64,000 nt of DNA from Selaginella moellendorffii (Eukaryota > Streptophyta > Lycopodiopsida > Selaginellales > Selaginellaceae). Under the pieces are notes generated by a model that did no database searches, had not been told where the DNA came from, and saw only the letters and a program-made list of their open reading frames with translations. This document shows positions 41,461-51,584 of this stretch, piece after piece. Position 1 is the stretch's first letter. Each line of letters starts with the position of its first letter. The stretch spans positions 491,889 through 555,888 of the forward strand of contig NW_003314275.1 in assembly GCF_000143415.4 (NCBI RefSeq), in the 5' to 3' direction. The translations under genes were made by a program, and so were the position numbers.

Positions 41461-42332
41461 GCAAGAATGTGCCATTCGAGTGGAAGAAGCCGCAAGAGGA
41501 GAGTTTTGTGGCGCTGAAACGATTGTTGAGTGAAACTCCAGTGCTTCGCATTGCTGATCCATCGAAACCTTATGAGGTGACATGCGATGCGAGTGGTTAT
41601 GCATTGGGAGGAGTTCTCATGCAAGAGGGACAGCCTATTGCATATGAGAGTCGAACTTTGAATTCCGCAGAGCAACGCTATTCCACATATGAGCAAGAGT
41701 TACTCTTTATTGTTCATGCTTTGCGGACATGGCGGCACTATCTTTATGGTGCAGTGTTCGTGGTGTTGATAGATCACAAACCACTTGTGTATCTTTTCAC
41801 ACAGAAGGAGTTGAACATTAGGCAAGCTCATTGGATGGTCAAACTCATGGAGTTTGGGGAGTTTCCTATTGAGCATCGTTCGGGAAAATCAAATGTGGTG
41901 GCGGATGCTTTATCTCGTGTTTGTCATGTGACGACGTTACGAACACGATTTTGTCATCATTTGAGTAAGGTGGTCAGCAAGTTTGGGCAGTTGGTTGAGC
42001 ATGCTCAGGCTCAGGATGCTGAGGTGGCCTCTTTGCGAGCCCAGATGGAAGCCCCTTTCTCATTAGTGGATGGGATTCTCTACTACAATGGCCGTGTATA
42101 TTTGCCACAGGTGGATGCGTTAATTACTCAAGTTTTATTCCACTATCATGATCGTCTAGATGCCGGTCATTTTGGGGGGAAGAAGACGTATAAGTTGATT
42201 AAGCACAACTTTTATTGGAGGAATATGAAGGCTGATATCCTCAAGTATTGTAAATCATGCGAGCTTTGTCAACGGGTTAAGGTGCCACGGGAGAAGCCAG
42301 GGGGACTTTTGCAACCTTTACCTATTCCTTAG
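41461..42332 (+). pseudogene. RNase H and integrase zinc region of B2
   Basis: One open frame. RNase H: CDASGYALGGVLMQEG, YSTYEQELLFIVHAL, LIDHKPLVYLF and SNVVADALSRV, all four catalytic acids kept. Integrase zinc region: HYHDRLDAGHFGGKKT...CKSCELCQRVK, a complete HHCC. It ends at TAG 42330-42332, also present in B1, so the stop predates both insertions. Confidence 0.9.
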
Positions 42333-43277
42333 AGCCGTTGGTGTAGTATCTTTATGGACTTCATCACTTGTTTGCCACGAACACAGAGGCAAAAGGAGCA
42401 AGTATGGGTTATAGTTGATTGGTTGACGAAGTATGTTCGGTTGTTGGCTCTTCGGAAGACTATCACTGCCTCAAACTTGGGTGCGGTTTACTTGGAGAAG
42501 GTTTTTCCTGATTTTGGTTTGCCAGAGGACATCATTAGTGATCGAGACTCAAAGTTCACCAGTGGATTTTGGAAAAGCTTTGCAAAGGCTATGCAAGTGA
42601 CTTTTAAACTCTCGAGTGGAGATCATCCTCAGACGGATGGGCAAACTAAGTGTGTGAATCAGGTGGTGGAGGATATGCTACGTTGTAGCATTGGTCAAAG
42701 GCAAGGATAGTGGGATTTATATCTTCCGTTGGTGCAATTTGCTTACAACAATAGCCAACACAGTGGAACCAAGCTAAGTCCTTACTTTGCCATGTTTGGA
42801 AGGCATCCTCGAACAGCGGTGGAGTTGGGATTGCATTTGAGTAAGGGCGTTCAAGATAAGCTTGATTCCGAGGCAATTGATCTGGCCACAGAACTTGATG
42901 AGATTCTGGTGGTGTGCAAACAGAATTTGCAAGCAGCTCAGGACAGAGCGGAGAAGTTTGCCAATGAGCATCGCCAATTTTGGGAATATAAGGTGGGTGA
43001 TCTCGTCTTTGTGCGAGTGATCTTTCTGTCAAGTGAGCGACGGAACACCTTGGTGCCTTTACGGACAGGGAAGAGTGATAAACTCTCCCATCGATATGCT
43101 GGTCCATATGAAGTGTTGGAGCGCATTGGTAAAGTGGCTTATCGAGTGCGGCTGCCAGCTGGGGTGAAAATTCATCCGGTATTTTATGTCAGCCAGTTGA
43201 AAGGTGTACTATCTTGGAGTGACGGGCCCAATGCCTCCTTGATGTATACGGCTGTAGAAGATGGACCAGGAGCTTGA
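42333..43277 (+). pseudogene. Integrase core and tail of B2
   Basis: Core: MDFITCLPRTQRQKEQ (first Asp), GLPEDIISDRDSKFTSG (second Asp) and HPQTDGQTKCVN, where the catalytic Glu (TEC in B1) is Lys. TAG at about 42708. Tail at 42729-43277: YKVGDLVFVRVIFLSSE, HPVFYVSQLKGVLSW, stop 43275. No clear chromodomain. The uninterrupted AAGGCATCCTCGAACA at 42804-42819 shows the site that D2 used in B1. Confidence 0.88.
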
Positions 43278-43351
43278 GCAGGATTCCCTAGAAAGGGTGA
43301 TCACTGGTACAACTCGTCCTTGGGACAAGGACTTTGTTGGGGGGGAAGAAT

Positions 43352-43584
43352 TGTTAGGTGCTAGCTTTGACTACGTGGTCAACATCGGTCAAAGGGAGGC
43401 TCAAGGGTATATTAAGGCATGTTAGGGTAAAGGACTTAACCTACCCTAGGGCTCACAGTGGAGCGGCAGCGCAGTGGAGCTTTTGAGGTAGTTCGGGGGT
43501 GGTTGGGTGGTGAGGAACCTCAAGAGGTGGCGTAGCATAGTCTAGGGCAACTAGATATTTGTCTTTTTGCGCCGGATCATAACA
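43352..43584 (+). repeat. 3' LTR of B2 and polypurine tract
   Basis: 233 bp, TGTTAGGTGCT to GGATCATAACA. The polypurine tract TGGGGGGGAAGAAT lies just upstream (43338-43351). Confidence 0.93.
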
Positions 43585-43595
43585 TTCCCCCAACA

Positions 43596-45073
43596 AATGG
43601 TGAACCCGGCGTGATGCGTAGCACTTTTTGGAAGCATCATTTCTCTCTTTTCTTTAGGCCACAGACTTTGGGAAGGAATTCCTTGTTCGTCTTGTGGTGG
43701 TTTTCTTTGATCTTGGGCGTGTTGGATAGGTCTGGAGCTCCTTTTTCTAGCAAGATATGGCGCTCATCAAGCCGTGCAATATTTGAAGAGATACAACTTT
43801 TCTTCGCTCGGTTGGATGAGCATTTTGGGGTTTTCACTTTCTCGCCTGGATCCTTGGCCGAATTTCTCAAGGTAGTGCATTTGAGCTTGTAGATCTGGCC
43901 TAGATCTATGAGTAGTGGTGGTTCTTGGCACTAGATTTGGGCGAATTGACAGCATGCAAAAGGATTTTCTTCTCCAGCTAGATTGGGTCATCTTTGTGGT
44001 AGGAATTCATGCTCCTCTGGGCTTGGTTTTGGATGCCGTTTGTTTTTAGAGGGGCTCTTGGTCTTAGGCTTTCCAGAAATACCAACGGCACCTTAGTATT
44101 GATCTACACCAGTGACATGCACATGTTTTTCCACAATGTTGACATTTTGGGCTACCTCTTCGTGGATTTCGAGGAATATTTAGGTGGCTTCTTCCCAAAT
44201 TCTTGCGATAGAAGGTAGACAGGGCTGAGATCTTTCCAACAAGCCCACCAATAGTCAACATGGGGAAGGATCAAGACTGAAGGACTCATTTTTCTCTTTT
44301 GGGTTAAACTTTGTTGGGGTTTCTTTGGGAACGAAGCAATCTTCAAGGAACAGGTAGCTATAGGAACAGGAACAGGAAGAGCAAGAACAAGAGTTGGAGT
44401 AGGAACAAGGACAATAGGAGCAGGTGCTGGATAGGAGTTGGTGTTGGAGGAGGCGCAAGGGTAGGAGCGAGAGCAGAGGTTACCAGTTATAGGTTACAGG
44501 TCTCTAGTTACTGGTTACTGATTACCGGTTACCGGCTACTCCAGCAGCTGCTCCAGTGGCTACTCCAGCAGTTACTCCAATGGCTACTCTGGTGGCTACT
44601 CCAGCAGCTGCTCCAGCGGCTACTCTAGCGGCTGCTCTAGCAACTACTCCAGCAGCTACTCTAGCGGCTATTTCGGCGGTTACCCTACGGGTCAATGGTT
44701 ACGTGTTCTTGAGGCCTACATCTACTTCCCTTTTGGCCCTTATTTCTCTTCATCATAGGCATTTTGGACAACTTTGAGCAGCTTGGGCATAAGTCTGCAG
44801 TCTTCTTGCTCCTGTCCACCCAGTTGCCTTGACCAGGCATTTGCAGTGTTTAGGGTATTTGATGCCGATACAAACTAGATGTATGACAAACTGGCACCCT
44901 TTTACCATACCTCGAGCCCCTAAGGTATGATGTAAACTTTTTAACATCCAAAGGTAGCTTAGGTACGACATTGACCTTCTCGGGCCGAGTCCTCTTCATC
45001 CTCGGCAGATTCCAGTGACTTAAATCTACGAGCTATGGCATAGCCACCCTTAGCTTGACTTCAGCTCCATGTT
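43596..45073 (+). other. Leader of A2 with primer site and minisatellite
   Basis: Begins AATGGTGAACCCGG; TGGTGAACCCGG is at the primer-site position, as in A1. Non-coding 1.5 kb matched in reverse by A1 2784-3909. It contains GGAACAGGAAC-type repeats (44346-44430) and an array of CCAGCAGCTACT-like 12-bp units (44530-44690) longer than its A1 counterpart. Open frames here are repeat-driven. Confidence 0.65.
44530..44690. repeat. 12-bp minisatellite in the A2 leader
   Basis: About 13 units based on GGCTACTCCAGC with C/T changes. The matching part of A1 (about 3000-3050) has only three to four units, so the array has grown or shrunk between copies. Confidence 0.75.
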
Positions 45074-46120
45074 TTGCAAAAGGCGAGTGATCTACTGACC
45101 TTCTCAGGTGTTGGAACAGTCTCTCCAACATCGCATATCAGTCGCTTTGATTACTACTGCACCACAAACATGATCATCGATGATGATTGTATGTGCCGCG
45201 ACTTTTTACAGTCTCTTGAAGGCAAAGCAGCAACTTGGGCAAATTCTCTCCTCTTAGAGGACCGGAAAGACTTCCAGACACTACTTGCTTCTTTCAGAGA
45301 ACGCTTCGTTCAGGAAAAACCCACAAATCAGCTACTTGTCGACCTCTTTTCGTTCTGGCAGGGTGCTCACGAGTTTGTTCCTGACTACATCACCCAGTTT
45401 TTAGCATATTGGAAGTAGTGTTGGGATCATAGAGTAGTCCAAGATGAGCAACAGGGGATCACTGCATTCACAGCAGGTTTGCGTAGGAACTTGCAGCAGA
45501 AACTTCTTAAAAAGACATTTAGGTCTTGCCGTGAGGCATTTTTGTTTGCCACGAAGCTGGAAAGAGAGCTTCTGGTCGACCTGGGGATTGCTAGAGTTGA
45601 TTTCAACCAAGCCATCATCCCATGAGAGTCACCTTGTGCAATTGTTCGCCCGTCCACACCAAAGCCCGTCCCTATTGAGCATACACCTCCAGCTCTTGAG
45701 AACTTTGCCAATGAGATGTGGCAGCTAAAGGAGATCATTCTTCAGCAGCAATCACACCATGACAAATTGCTCCAGGAGCTAGTGGAGTCCAGGAAAGAGG
45801 CCGCTACAGTTCAGAAACATAGATTTAAGTCCTGTTGGTGCACTCACTGCGAGACAAACACACACAACACGCAGTGCTGCTTCAAGCTTCACCCAGAGCT
45901 TCGGCCTCCATCTTCTCAATGTGTCCAACAACATCCCTTCGTTGATAATTCCACATCGTCTCAAGGTCTAAAGACATATCAAGAGCAGTTGGAGCGACAA
46001 GCAATTGAAGTAGCCCCTTTGTCAAGTAAAGGCAAGGCACCAGCCTCATCGGTCAACACAATTTTGGTAGCCGAGGAACTCTATAGGCAACAGTAGCAAA
46101 CTGCAGCCACTTAAGCCCAA
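45074..46120 (+). pseudogene. gag of element A2
   Basis: Retrotransposon Gag. Begins LLTFSGVGTVSPTSHISRF; capsid region FLQSLEGKAATWANSLL and TLLASFRERFV. After a TAG at 45416 the same frame goes on with HRVVQDEQQGITAFTAGLRR. A TGA at about 45622 precedes a Pro-rich stretch, a helical Gln-rich segment and a zinc knuckle CTHCETNTHNTQCC (CX2CX4HX4C) at about 45838-45879. The start codon is uncertain. Stops lie at positions where CAG or CAA would fit. Confidence 0.8.
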
Positions 46121-46909
46121 GCAAAGAAGAAGGTAGCCGCTCAACTTGCCATAGATCCCCCAACGCCAGTTGAGAGCGAATCTCCGTTGGCACCAAATCC
46201 AATGATACAGAGGGTGGCTTGTAAGCTCCCCTTCAAGTCACTCTCTTCTCCTCTGAAGATCTCACCAACAGCTATTCCTGTTTTGGAGCTAGTTCTTCAA
46301 CAGCTGGTTGACACTCCTATCACTTTTTCACTCCGAGACATGTTGTGTCTTGTCCCGGGTTTCGGCTAGTGTTTAGAAGAGTTTGCACAGTCAGGAACAC
46401 CAAAGAGCACTCTCAAGAGGACTCCTCAAGAGGTAAACATTGTCAACATGACAAGATATGGTGGAGACCCTGGTCCATTCTTCGTCCCAGTGCAGATTGG
46501 TACTTCCTTTTGTAGGGTGGATGCTTTGGTGGACTCTGGTTCTGGAAGCAACATTATCTCTCTCAAAACTACCCTTTCAACACAGCTACAAATCACTGAG
46601 AGCTCCTCCATCATGCTCAAGACCTTTGCCAACCACACTATTCCTCCAGCAGGCATTTGCTGTGGTGTCAAGGTCTCTGTGTAGGGTGTTATTTCTGAGG
46701 TGGATTTCCTCGTGGTTGACTACCAATGTGTTGGAACGTCCTCTTTGAAGGACTCTATCATCCTTGGCTGCTCATGGCAAGTCGCAGCTCATTGCACCAT
46801 TGACAGCGCAAAAGGCAAGATGGAAATTAGCGATGGAACCCACAGCGCCACCTTTATCAACAACCATGGTAGGGCTCTTTCTCAGCAAGCCCAGCAGGCT
46901 TAGAATAAG
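46121..46909 (+). pseudogene. Protease of element A2
   Basis: Aspartic protease in frame with gag: VDALVDSGSGSNIISLKTTL (D-S-G active site at about 46527), then a FANHTIPPAGICCGVKVSV strand and SLKDSIILGCSWQVAAH with the conserved ILG segment. TAG codons at 46369-46371 and 46682-46684 interrupt it. The matching region of A1 has its active-site block inverted. Confidence 0.8.
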
Positions 46910-47772
46910 ATGGCCTCTACACTATACTTTCCTCCTGAGCTCACAGAGGTTTTTCCTAAGTTGGCGGTCGAGTCGACCATCTATATGACGGATGCTTTCT
47001 CATGCAATGCGGTTGACATGGTTGGAGGTGAGTCAGGTAGCCCGAGACATCTCTTAGCTTCCCTCTCTTTATTTGAGAGTAAGGCCAAGCCTCTAGACAG
47101 GACCTCTTTATTTGATGGTGGGGCTTATAGAGTATGGGCTCCCATATCCAACTTTTCAGAGTGTTTCTCAATAGAGGAAGGGCTCCTTGATTCGTTTCTT
47201 GCATGGGACCGACTCTCTCTTATGGAGCTTGATGACACAGTCACTCCAAACCAGGCCCATCTTTCACAGGACACAGCTGAACTCAATTCTCCTTAGCAAC
47301 TATCTGCGGTGTCACATAGCCAGCATCTTCCTACTAAAATCGTGGTAGCTGACAACTCCGAGTGTATTTTGTCATGCCATTTTTTGGAGACGGAGGATGA
47401 CATCCAGAAACACAATTGGGAGAAAGAATCAAGCCAATCAGACGTGCTGCATGCGAGTTATCACTTTTTGAGTTCAAAATTTCCTATTGTGGAGCTCCCG
47501 GTCCAGATCCAAGTGTATTACACCGAAACTTCAGCATCAGACTTGGACTCGACTTTAGTGGAGGATCTTCCTTCACTTGCAGAGTACTTGGCTACAGTCC
47601 TTGCATTGGACATCCAGTACTCAAAGCATCAGAAGCAAAGGGAACAACAGACAAAGACTCCGGATCCAACAGCAGAGTTCTTGCCTGACTTGCCAGAGAC
47701 AGTCTTGCCGGATGTGGTGTCCCCAGCATCTTTATTTGACAAAGAGGACACTCAAATGATTACAGCTTAATT
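46910..47772 (+). pseudogene. A2 linker between protease and extra RNase H
   Basis: About 285 codons in the same frame, with one TAG at 47294-47296. Acidic, Ser/Leu-rich (YFPPELTEVFPKLAVESTIY, DAFSCNAVDMVGGESGSP), similar in A1 (541-950). No domain recognised. It may be a spacer or an unrecognised module of the A family. Confidence 0.6.
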
Positions 47773-48151
47773 TGGCGGTGCTTTCTGCCCCAAAACCTAG
47801 GTTGCTTATATTGGAGTTTGGATGATTGATTCGGCAGAGAACAAAGTAGCTGACCTCTCTATCACTTTGCCAGTGACATCAACCAATGAAGCAGAGTACT
47901 TGGCAGCTATCAGTGCCATGAAGTTGGCCACAACTCTCAAGTTTAGGCGTGTCACTTTCGTTGGAGATGCGCAACTCATCATACCCCAACTTACTGGGGA
48001 ATACCAAGTCCACAAAGAGAACCTGAAAGAGCTATGGCAGCGGGCAATCAACCTGAAGGATGAGATCTCTCAGGTGACTTTTCAAAGTGTCCCTCATGAA
48101 AAAAACTTTTGGGCAGATAGGTTATCACATCAAGCAATCACCATGATGTGA
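47773..48151 (+). pseudogene. Extra RNase H of A2, upstream of RT
   Basis: RNase H fold in the polyprotein frame: F-G-GAFCPKT (first Asp changed to Gly), YIGVWMIDSAENKVADL, TSTNEAEYLAAISAMKLA (catalytic Glu), VTFVGDAQLIIPQLTGEYQV (second Asp) and HEKNFWADRLSHQAI (last Asp). The N-E-A-E-Y and G-D-(A/S)-Q-L pattern is that of the archaeal/plant-type RNase H carried by Tat-like elements. There it usually lies after the retroviral-type RNase H. Here it precedes RT. One TAG (CAG in A1) lies after CPKT. Confidence 0.75.
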
Positions 48152-48990
48152 AAGGCAAAAGGCACTCCTTGCTCTTTTGTTTCCAAGGTCAGGGAGGAAT
48201 CAAAGATAGATGAGCCCCCTAAGCTCAAGGTTTCTCCAGACTCCAGGGTTCATGCTGTTTTCCTGGGTGATGACAAGGACTTAGTCTTTATCGCCACATT
48301 GCTTGCTCCAACAAATGCAGCTAAGCTCTTGGATCTCCTTCACTGTTTCAAGGATGTGTTTGCTTGGGACTACAACCAGCTTCCAGGAGTTCCCATGGAC
48401 ACAATCATGCACAGTATTGTGCTTTCAAAGTCAGCCAAACCAGTCCATCAAAAGATGCGGCATTTCAGCCCAGCAGCTCACTCAGAGATGAAGTTGGAGA
48501 TCGAGCGACTTCTGGCAGCCGGCTTTATTTACCCTTTGGAGAGCTCAAAGTGGGTGGCCAATCTCGTTCTTGCATGCAAGGCAAATGGAAAACTCTACCT
48601 TTGCGTTGACTTTCGAGACTTGAACAAGGCAACTGCGAAGGATCACTTTCCAACTCCATTTATCGATGCGATTGTGGATGAGATGGCTGGACACTGGTAC
48701 TACTCTTTCATGGATGGCTTTTCAGGGTACAACCAGATCTTCATTCATCCAGATCATCGAGATCTTACAGCCTTTCGGACACCATGGGGCATCTTTGCTT
48801 TCAACGTCCTCTCGTTTGGCTTGTGTAATGCCAGAGCTACTTTTGAGTGCTTTATGACCCACGCTTTTCACGACTTGATTGGAGGCACCTTGAGGGTGTA
48901 TATGGATGATCTATGCAAGACCTTTGACTCCTTTGAAGATCACCTTGTGCACTTAGAATAGATCTTCACTTGCTGCCGACAACACAGGTT
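48152..48990 (+). pseudogene. Reverse transcriptase of A2
   Basis: Same frame, after TGA 48149-48151: FAWDYNQLPGVPMDTIMHSI, LYLCVDFRDLNKATAKD, YYSFMDGFSGYNQIFIHPDH, FNVLSFGLCNARATFECFMT and catalytic VYMDDLCKTF near 48897. The frame is open 48299-48961 and ends at a TAG. The thumb is deleted: after TCCRQHRF the sequence jumps into the RNase H region. The RT style (VDFRDLNKA, YMDDL) is that of the Tat group. Confidence 0.85.
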
Positions 48991-49180
48991 TGCCTCCCAT
49001 TCATTCAAGGAAACTGAGAAGAAGTACGTGGATGCAGAAAAAGAAGCAGTAGCTGTTGTTTACACCTTAGAACGATTTTGTCACTTTCTTGCTGGAGCCC
49101 GTATCCATTTCCACATCTATTTTAATGTGCTGACATTTCTTTTATAGCGATTAGTTCAAAATCCTCGTACTTTATCTTGG
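48991..49180 (+). pseudogene. Remnant of retroviral-type RNase H of A2
   Basis: Only the second half remains: FKETEKKYVDAEKEAVAVVY, then RIHFHIYFNVLTFLL. The block that normally reads TDH(K)xL is IYFNVL, without Asp, as in element G (VSSHVL). The first half is lost in the deletion that removed the RT thumb. Confidence 0.65.
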
Positions 49181-49933
49181 ATTGTGACTATCCAAGAGTT
49201 CCAGCAAACTTTCCACATGTGGCAGAAGCGTGTGATGGATCCGAGTGAGTTCCTAGTTGTTGAAGCTACTTCCTTTGTGGTCCCTGCAGCATTACAAGAC
49301 ATTGCAGTGTACCTGGATTCAGGTCAATTCCTAGCAGATTCTTCACTAGTGCAACAAAACGCATTGGAGATCCAAGCACGGGGGTTTTGCCTTATCGACA
49401 GACACCTTTATAGGAGAAGTTCTCAAGAAGTTTTGTTGCGGTGTGTGAGGGAACATGAGGTCCCTGTGCTCCTTCGTGCTTTCCACTCTTGTGCAGGGCA
49501 TTTCTCGGGATGGGTCACAACACAGCTCCTCTTGCGTCATGGCTACTTTTGGCCTCAAATTCACCAGGACAGCTTGGCCTATACAAAGGCATGTGAGCAG
49601 TGCCAACGGTTCAACCCCTGGAGCCATGTTCCACGTCTTTCTTTCCAGCTCATCACTTCTCCGGGTCCCTTTTTCCAGTGGGGACTTGACTTCGTCGACC
49701 CGATCAACCCACCGAGCTCAAAAGGATAACGATACATCATCGTGGTGACGGACTATTTTATGAAAGGGGTTGAGGCCACCCCTTTGCAACAAGCAGATCA
49801 ACAGTCTATAGCAAAGTTTTTCTACAAGTACATTATTTGTCGATTCGGAGTTCTTGCCGTTTTGATTTCTTATCATGGCAGCAGCTTCCTTGGACAGGTG
49901 ATGCCGGTTCACAGTCCTTGTACTTTATGTTGG
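49181..49933 (+). pseudogene. Integrase of A2, first copy of a tandem duplication
   Basis: IVTIQEFQQTFHMWQKRVMD leads into the zinc region FHSCAGHFSGWVTTQLLLRH...CEQCQRF (HHCC complete) and the start of the core (FQWGLDFVDPINPPSSKG with the first Asp). A TAA stands where the second copy has CAG. Then TDYFMKGVEATPLQQADQ and VLAVLISYHGSSFLGQ, the second Asp region (usual SD-G changed to SYHG). Confidence 0.82.
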
Positions 49934-50686
49934 ATTGTGACCATCCAAGAGTTCCAACCAACTTTTCACATGCTGCAGAAGCGTGTGATGGATTCGAGCG
50001 AGTTCCTGGTTGCTGAAGCTACTTCCTTCGTGGTCCCAGCAGCATTACAGAACATTGCAATGTACCTAGATTCAGGTCAGTTCCCAGCAGATTCCTCACC
50101 AGTACAACAAAAGGCAGTGGAGATCCGAGCACGGGGGTTTTGCCTTCTCAACAGACACCTTTACAGGAGGACTTCTCAGGAGGTTTTGTTGCGGTGTGTG
50201 GGGGAACATGAGGTCCCTGAGCTCCTTTGTGCTTTCCACTCTTGTGCAGGGCATTTCTCGGGACGGGTCACAACACAGCTTCTCTTGCATCATGGCTACT
50301 TTTGGCCTCGGATTCACTAGGACAGCTTGGCCTATGCAAAGGCATGAGAGTAGTGCCAACGGTTCAACCCCCAGAGCCATGTTCCACGTCTTTCTTTCCA
50401 GCTCATCACTTCTCCGGGTCCCTTTTTCCAATGGGGACTTGACTTTGTTGGCCCGATCAACCCACCGAGCTCAAAAGGACAGCGATACATCATCGTGGCG
50501 ACGGACTATTTCACAAAATGGTTGAGGCCACCCCTCTGCGACAGGCAGATCAATAGTCTATAACAAAGTTTGTCTACGAGTACATCATTTGCTGATTTGG
50601 AGTTCCTACTATTTTGGTTTCCTATTGTGGCAGTGGCTTCCTTGGACTGCAGGTCAAGTTATGTGAAGAGCAACAGCTATTATCTT
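49934..50686 (+). pseudogene. Integrase of A2, second copy of the duplication
   Basis: Repeats 49181-49933 with a period of 753 bp (251 codons), so the frame is kept. It reads IVTIQEFQPTFHMLQKRVMD, FHSCAGHFSGRVTTQLLLHH, then TAG, TGA and TAG where the first copy has CAG, TGT and CAG. FQWGLDFVGPINPPSSKGQR follows. After TDYFTKW the frame shifts and the remainder is badly decayed. Confidence 0.85.
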
Positions 50687-51467
50687 GAGTCAATGGCCAG
50701 GCAGAGTCCAACAACAAGATAAGACAGTCATCTCAAAGCTTGTGGAGGATCACCCAAGGCGTTGGCACGAGCACTTGGTTACGGTGTTATGGGCCTTTTG
50801 GACGTCCTTCAAGACATCCATCTTAGCAACCACATTCTCCCTTGTCTATGGGACAGAGGCCGTACTTCCAGTGGAGATCCAAGTGCCATCCCTTTCACTT
50901 TCACTTTGATATGCAGCAGTGATGCAGCTTAGCGATGAGGACAAGCTTCATACACGTGACTTGGAGGTTTTTGCCTTAAAAGAACAGCGATGATCCACGA
51001 TTGAACATCTCCTTCAAGGCAAGCAGAAGATCAAGTCCTTCATTAATCACCAACAGTCTACCAAACCATTCGGGGATGGCGATCTTGTTCTACTCAAGGA
51101 GCTCCCCTCGCTGGACTAGCCCCTACTTTGTCTAACGACACATTGGAGATGAAGCATATGTGCTAGTTGATTTTGATGGATGTGAGCTCCCACCTCAAAC
51201 GCTTCATCTAGTGAGGCGTTCCTCTTCTCTTCTTTCTGTTTTTCTTTTTCTTCCTTTCTTTCACTTTACTTTCATGGCTACTTTTCTTACTTTCAAAGGG
51301 TGTTTTTCCATTGGACCGTGGCCTATACCTTGGATTTCACGCTCAGGCTGCATTGTCGTTTGTATGGAGGTTCCTCACTTGGCTCGGTCTATGTTCCAGG
51401 TTCTTTGGCCCTTCCCTTACCATTACTACACCTACACATTCCCCTCACTCATTCCATATCATCTACC
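50687..51467 (+). pseudogene. Integrase tail and 3' region of A2
   Basis: Decayed integrase C-part: a frame with HEHLVTVLWAFWTSFKTSIL, FSLVYGTEAVLPVEIQVPSL (50758-50909), matching FSLVYSTEAVLLVEL of element G. Then pyrimidine-rich non-coding sequence. No chromodomain is seen. Confidence 0.7.
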
Positions 51468-51580
51468 TTGTATAAACCCCTTGTCCCACAAGGGCAAGGG
51501 GGAGCATTTTTGCGAAGAGCAGTGAAGCATTTCTCGTGTTTAAGCGAGCGTTGGGGGAGGTGCCCCTTCTTCCCCCAACA
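51468..51580 (+). repeat. 3' LTR of A2 (3' portion)
   Basis: From TATAAACCCCTTGTCCC to CTTCCCCCAACA it aligns with 38590-38687 plus 43590-43595. The first 80 bp of the LTR cannot be recognised, so the 3' LTR is truncated or strongly changed at its 5' side. Confidence 0.8.
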
Positions 51581-51584
51581 CCAG

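Larger units (their letters stand above)
38688..43584 (+). mobile_element. Ty3/gypsy element B2, nested in A2 LTR
   Basis: 4897-bp chromovirus-like element with two 233-bp LTRs and a perfect duplication TTCCC (38683-38687 and 43585-43589). About a dozen differences between the LTRs. It is the more complete of the two B copies. Its gag-protease frame of 555 codons is open, while RT, RNase H and integrase carry stops and one frameshift. Confidence 0.95.
38507..51580 (+). mobile_element. Tat-like Ty3/gypsy element A2, split by B2
   Basis: Plus-strand element inserted in an exon of the ParB/methyltransferase-like gene. Its 5' LTR (38507-38687 plus 43590-43595) is interrupted by B2. Then come leader, gag, protease, linker, extra RNase H, RT, a remnant of the usual RNase H, and integrase with an internal tandem duplication. 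All modules from 45074 to 50320 are in one reading frame, broken by stops. Flanks are CTAG on the left and CCAG on the right. Counting that once rejoins the host exon in frame (LALLGYDNF), which supports a 4-bp duplication with one C/T change. Confidence 0.88.

Noticed and set aside
44530-44777. Ala/Thr/Pro-rich frame in the A2 leader
   Set aside because: It is the translation of the 12-bp minisatellite, upstream of gag, and is not conserved in length in A1.
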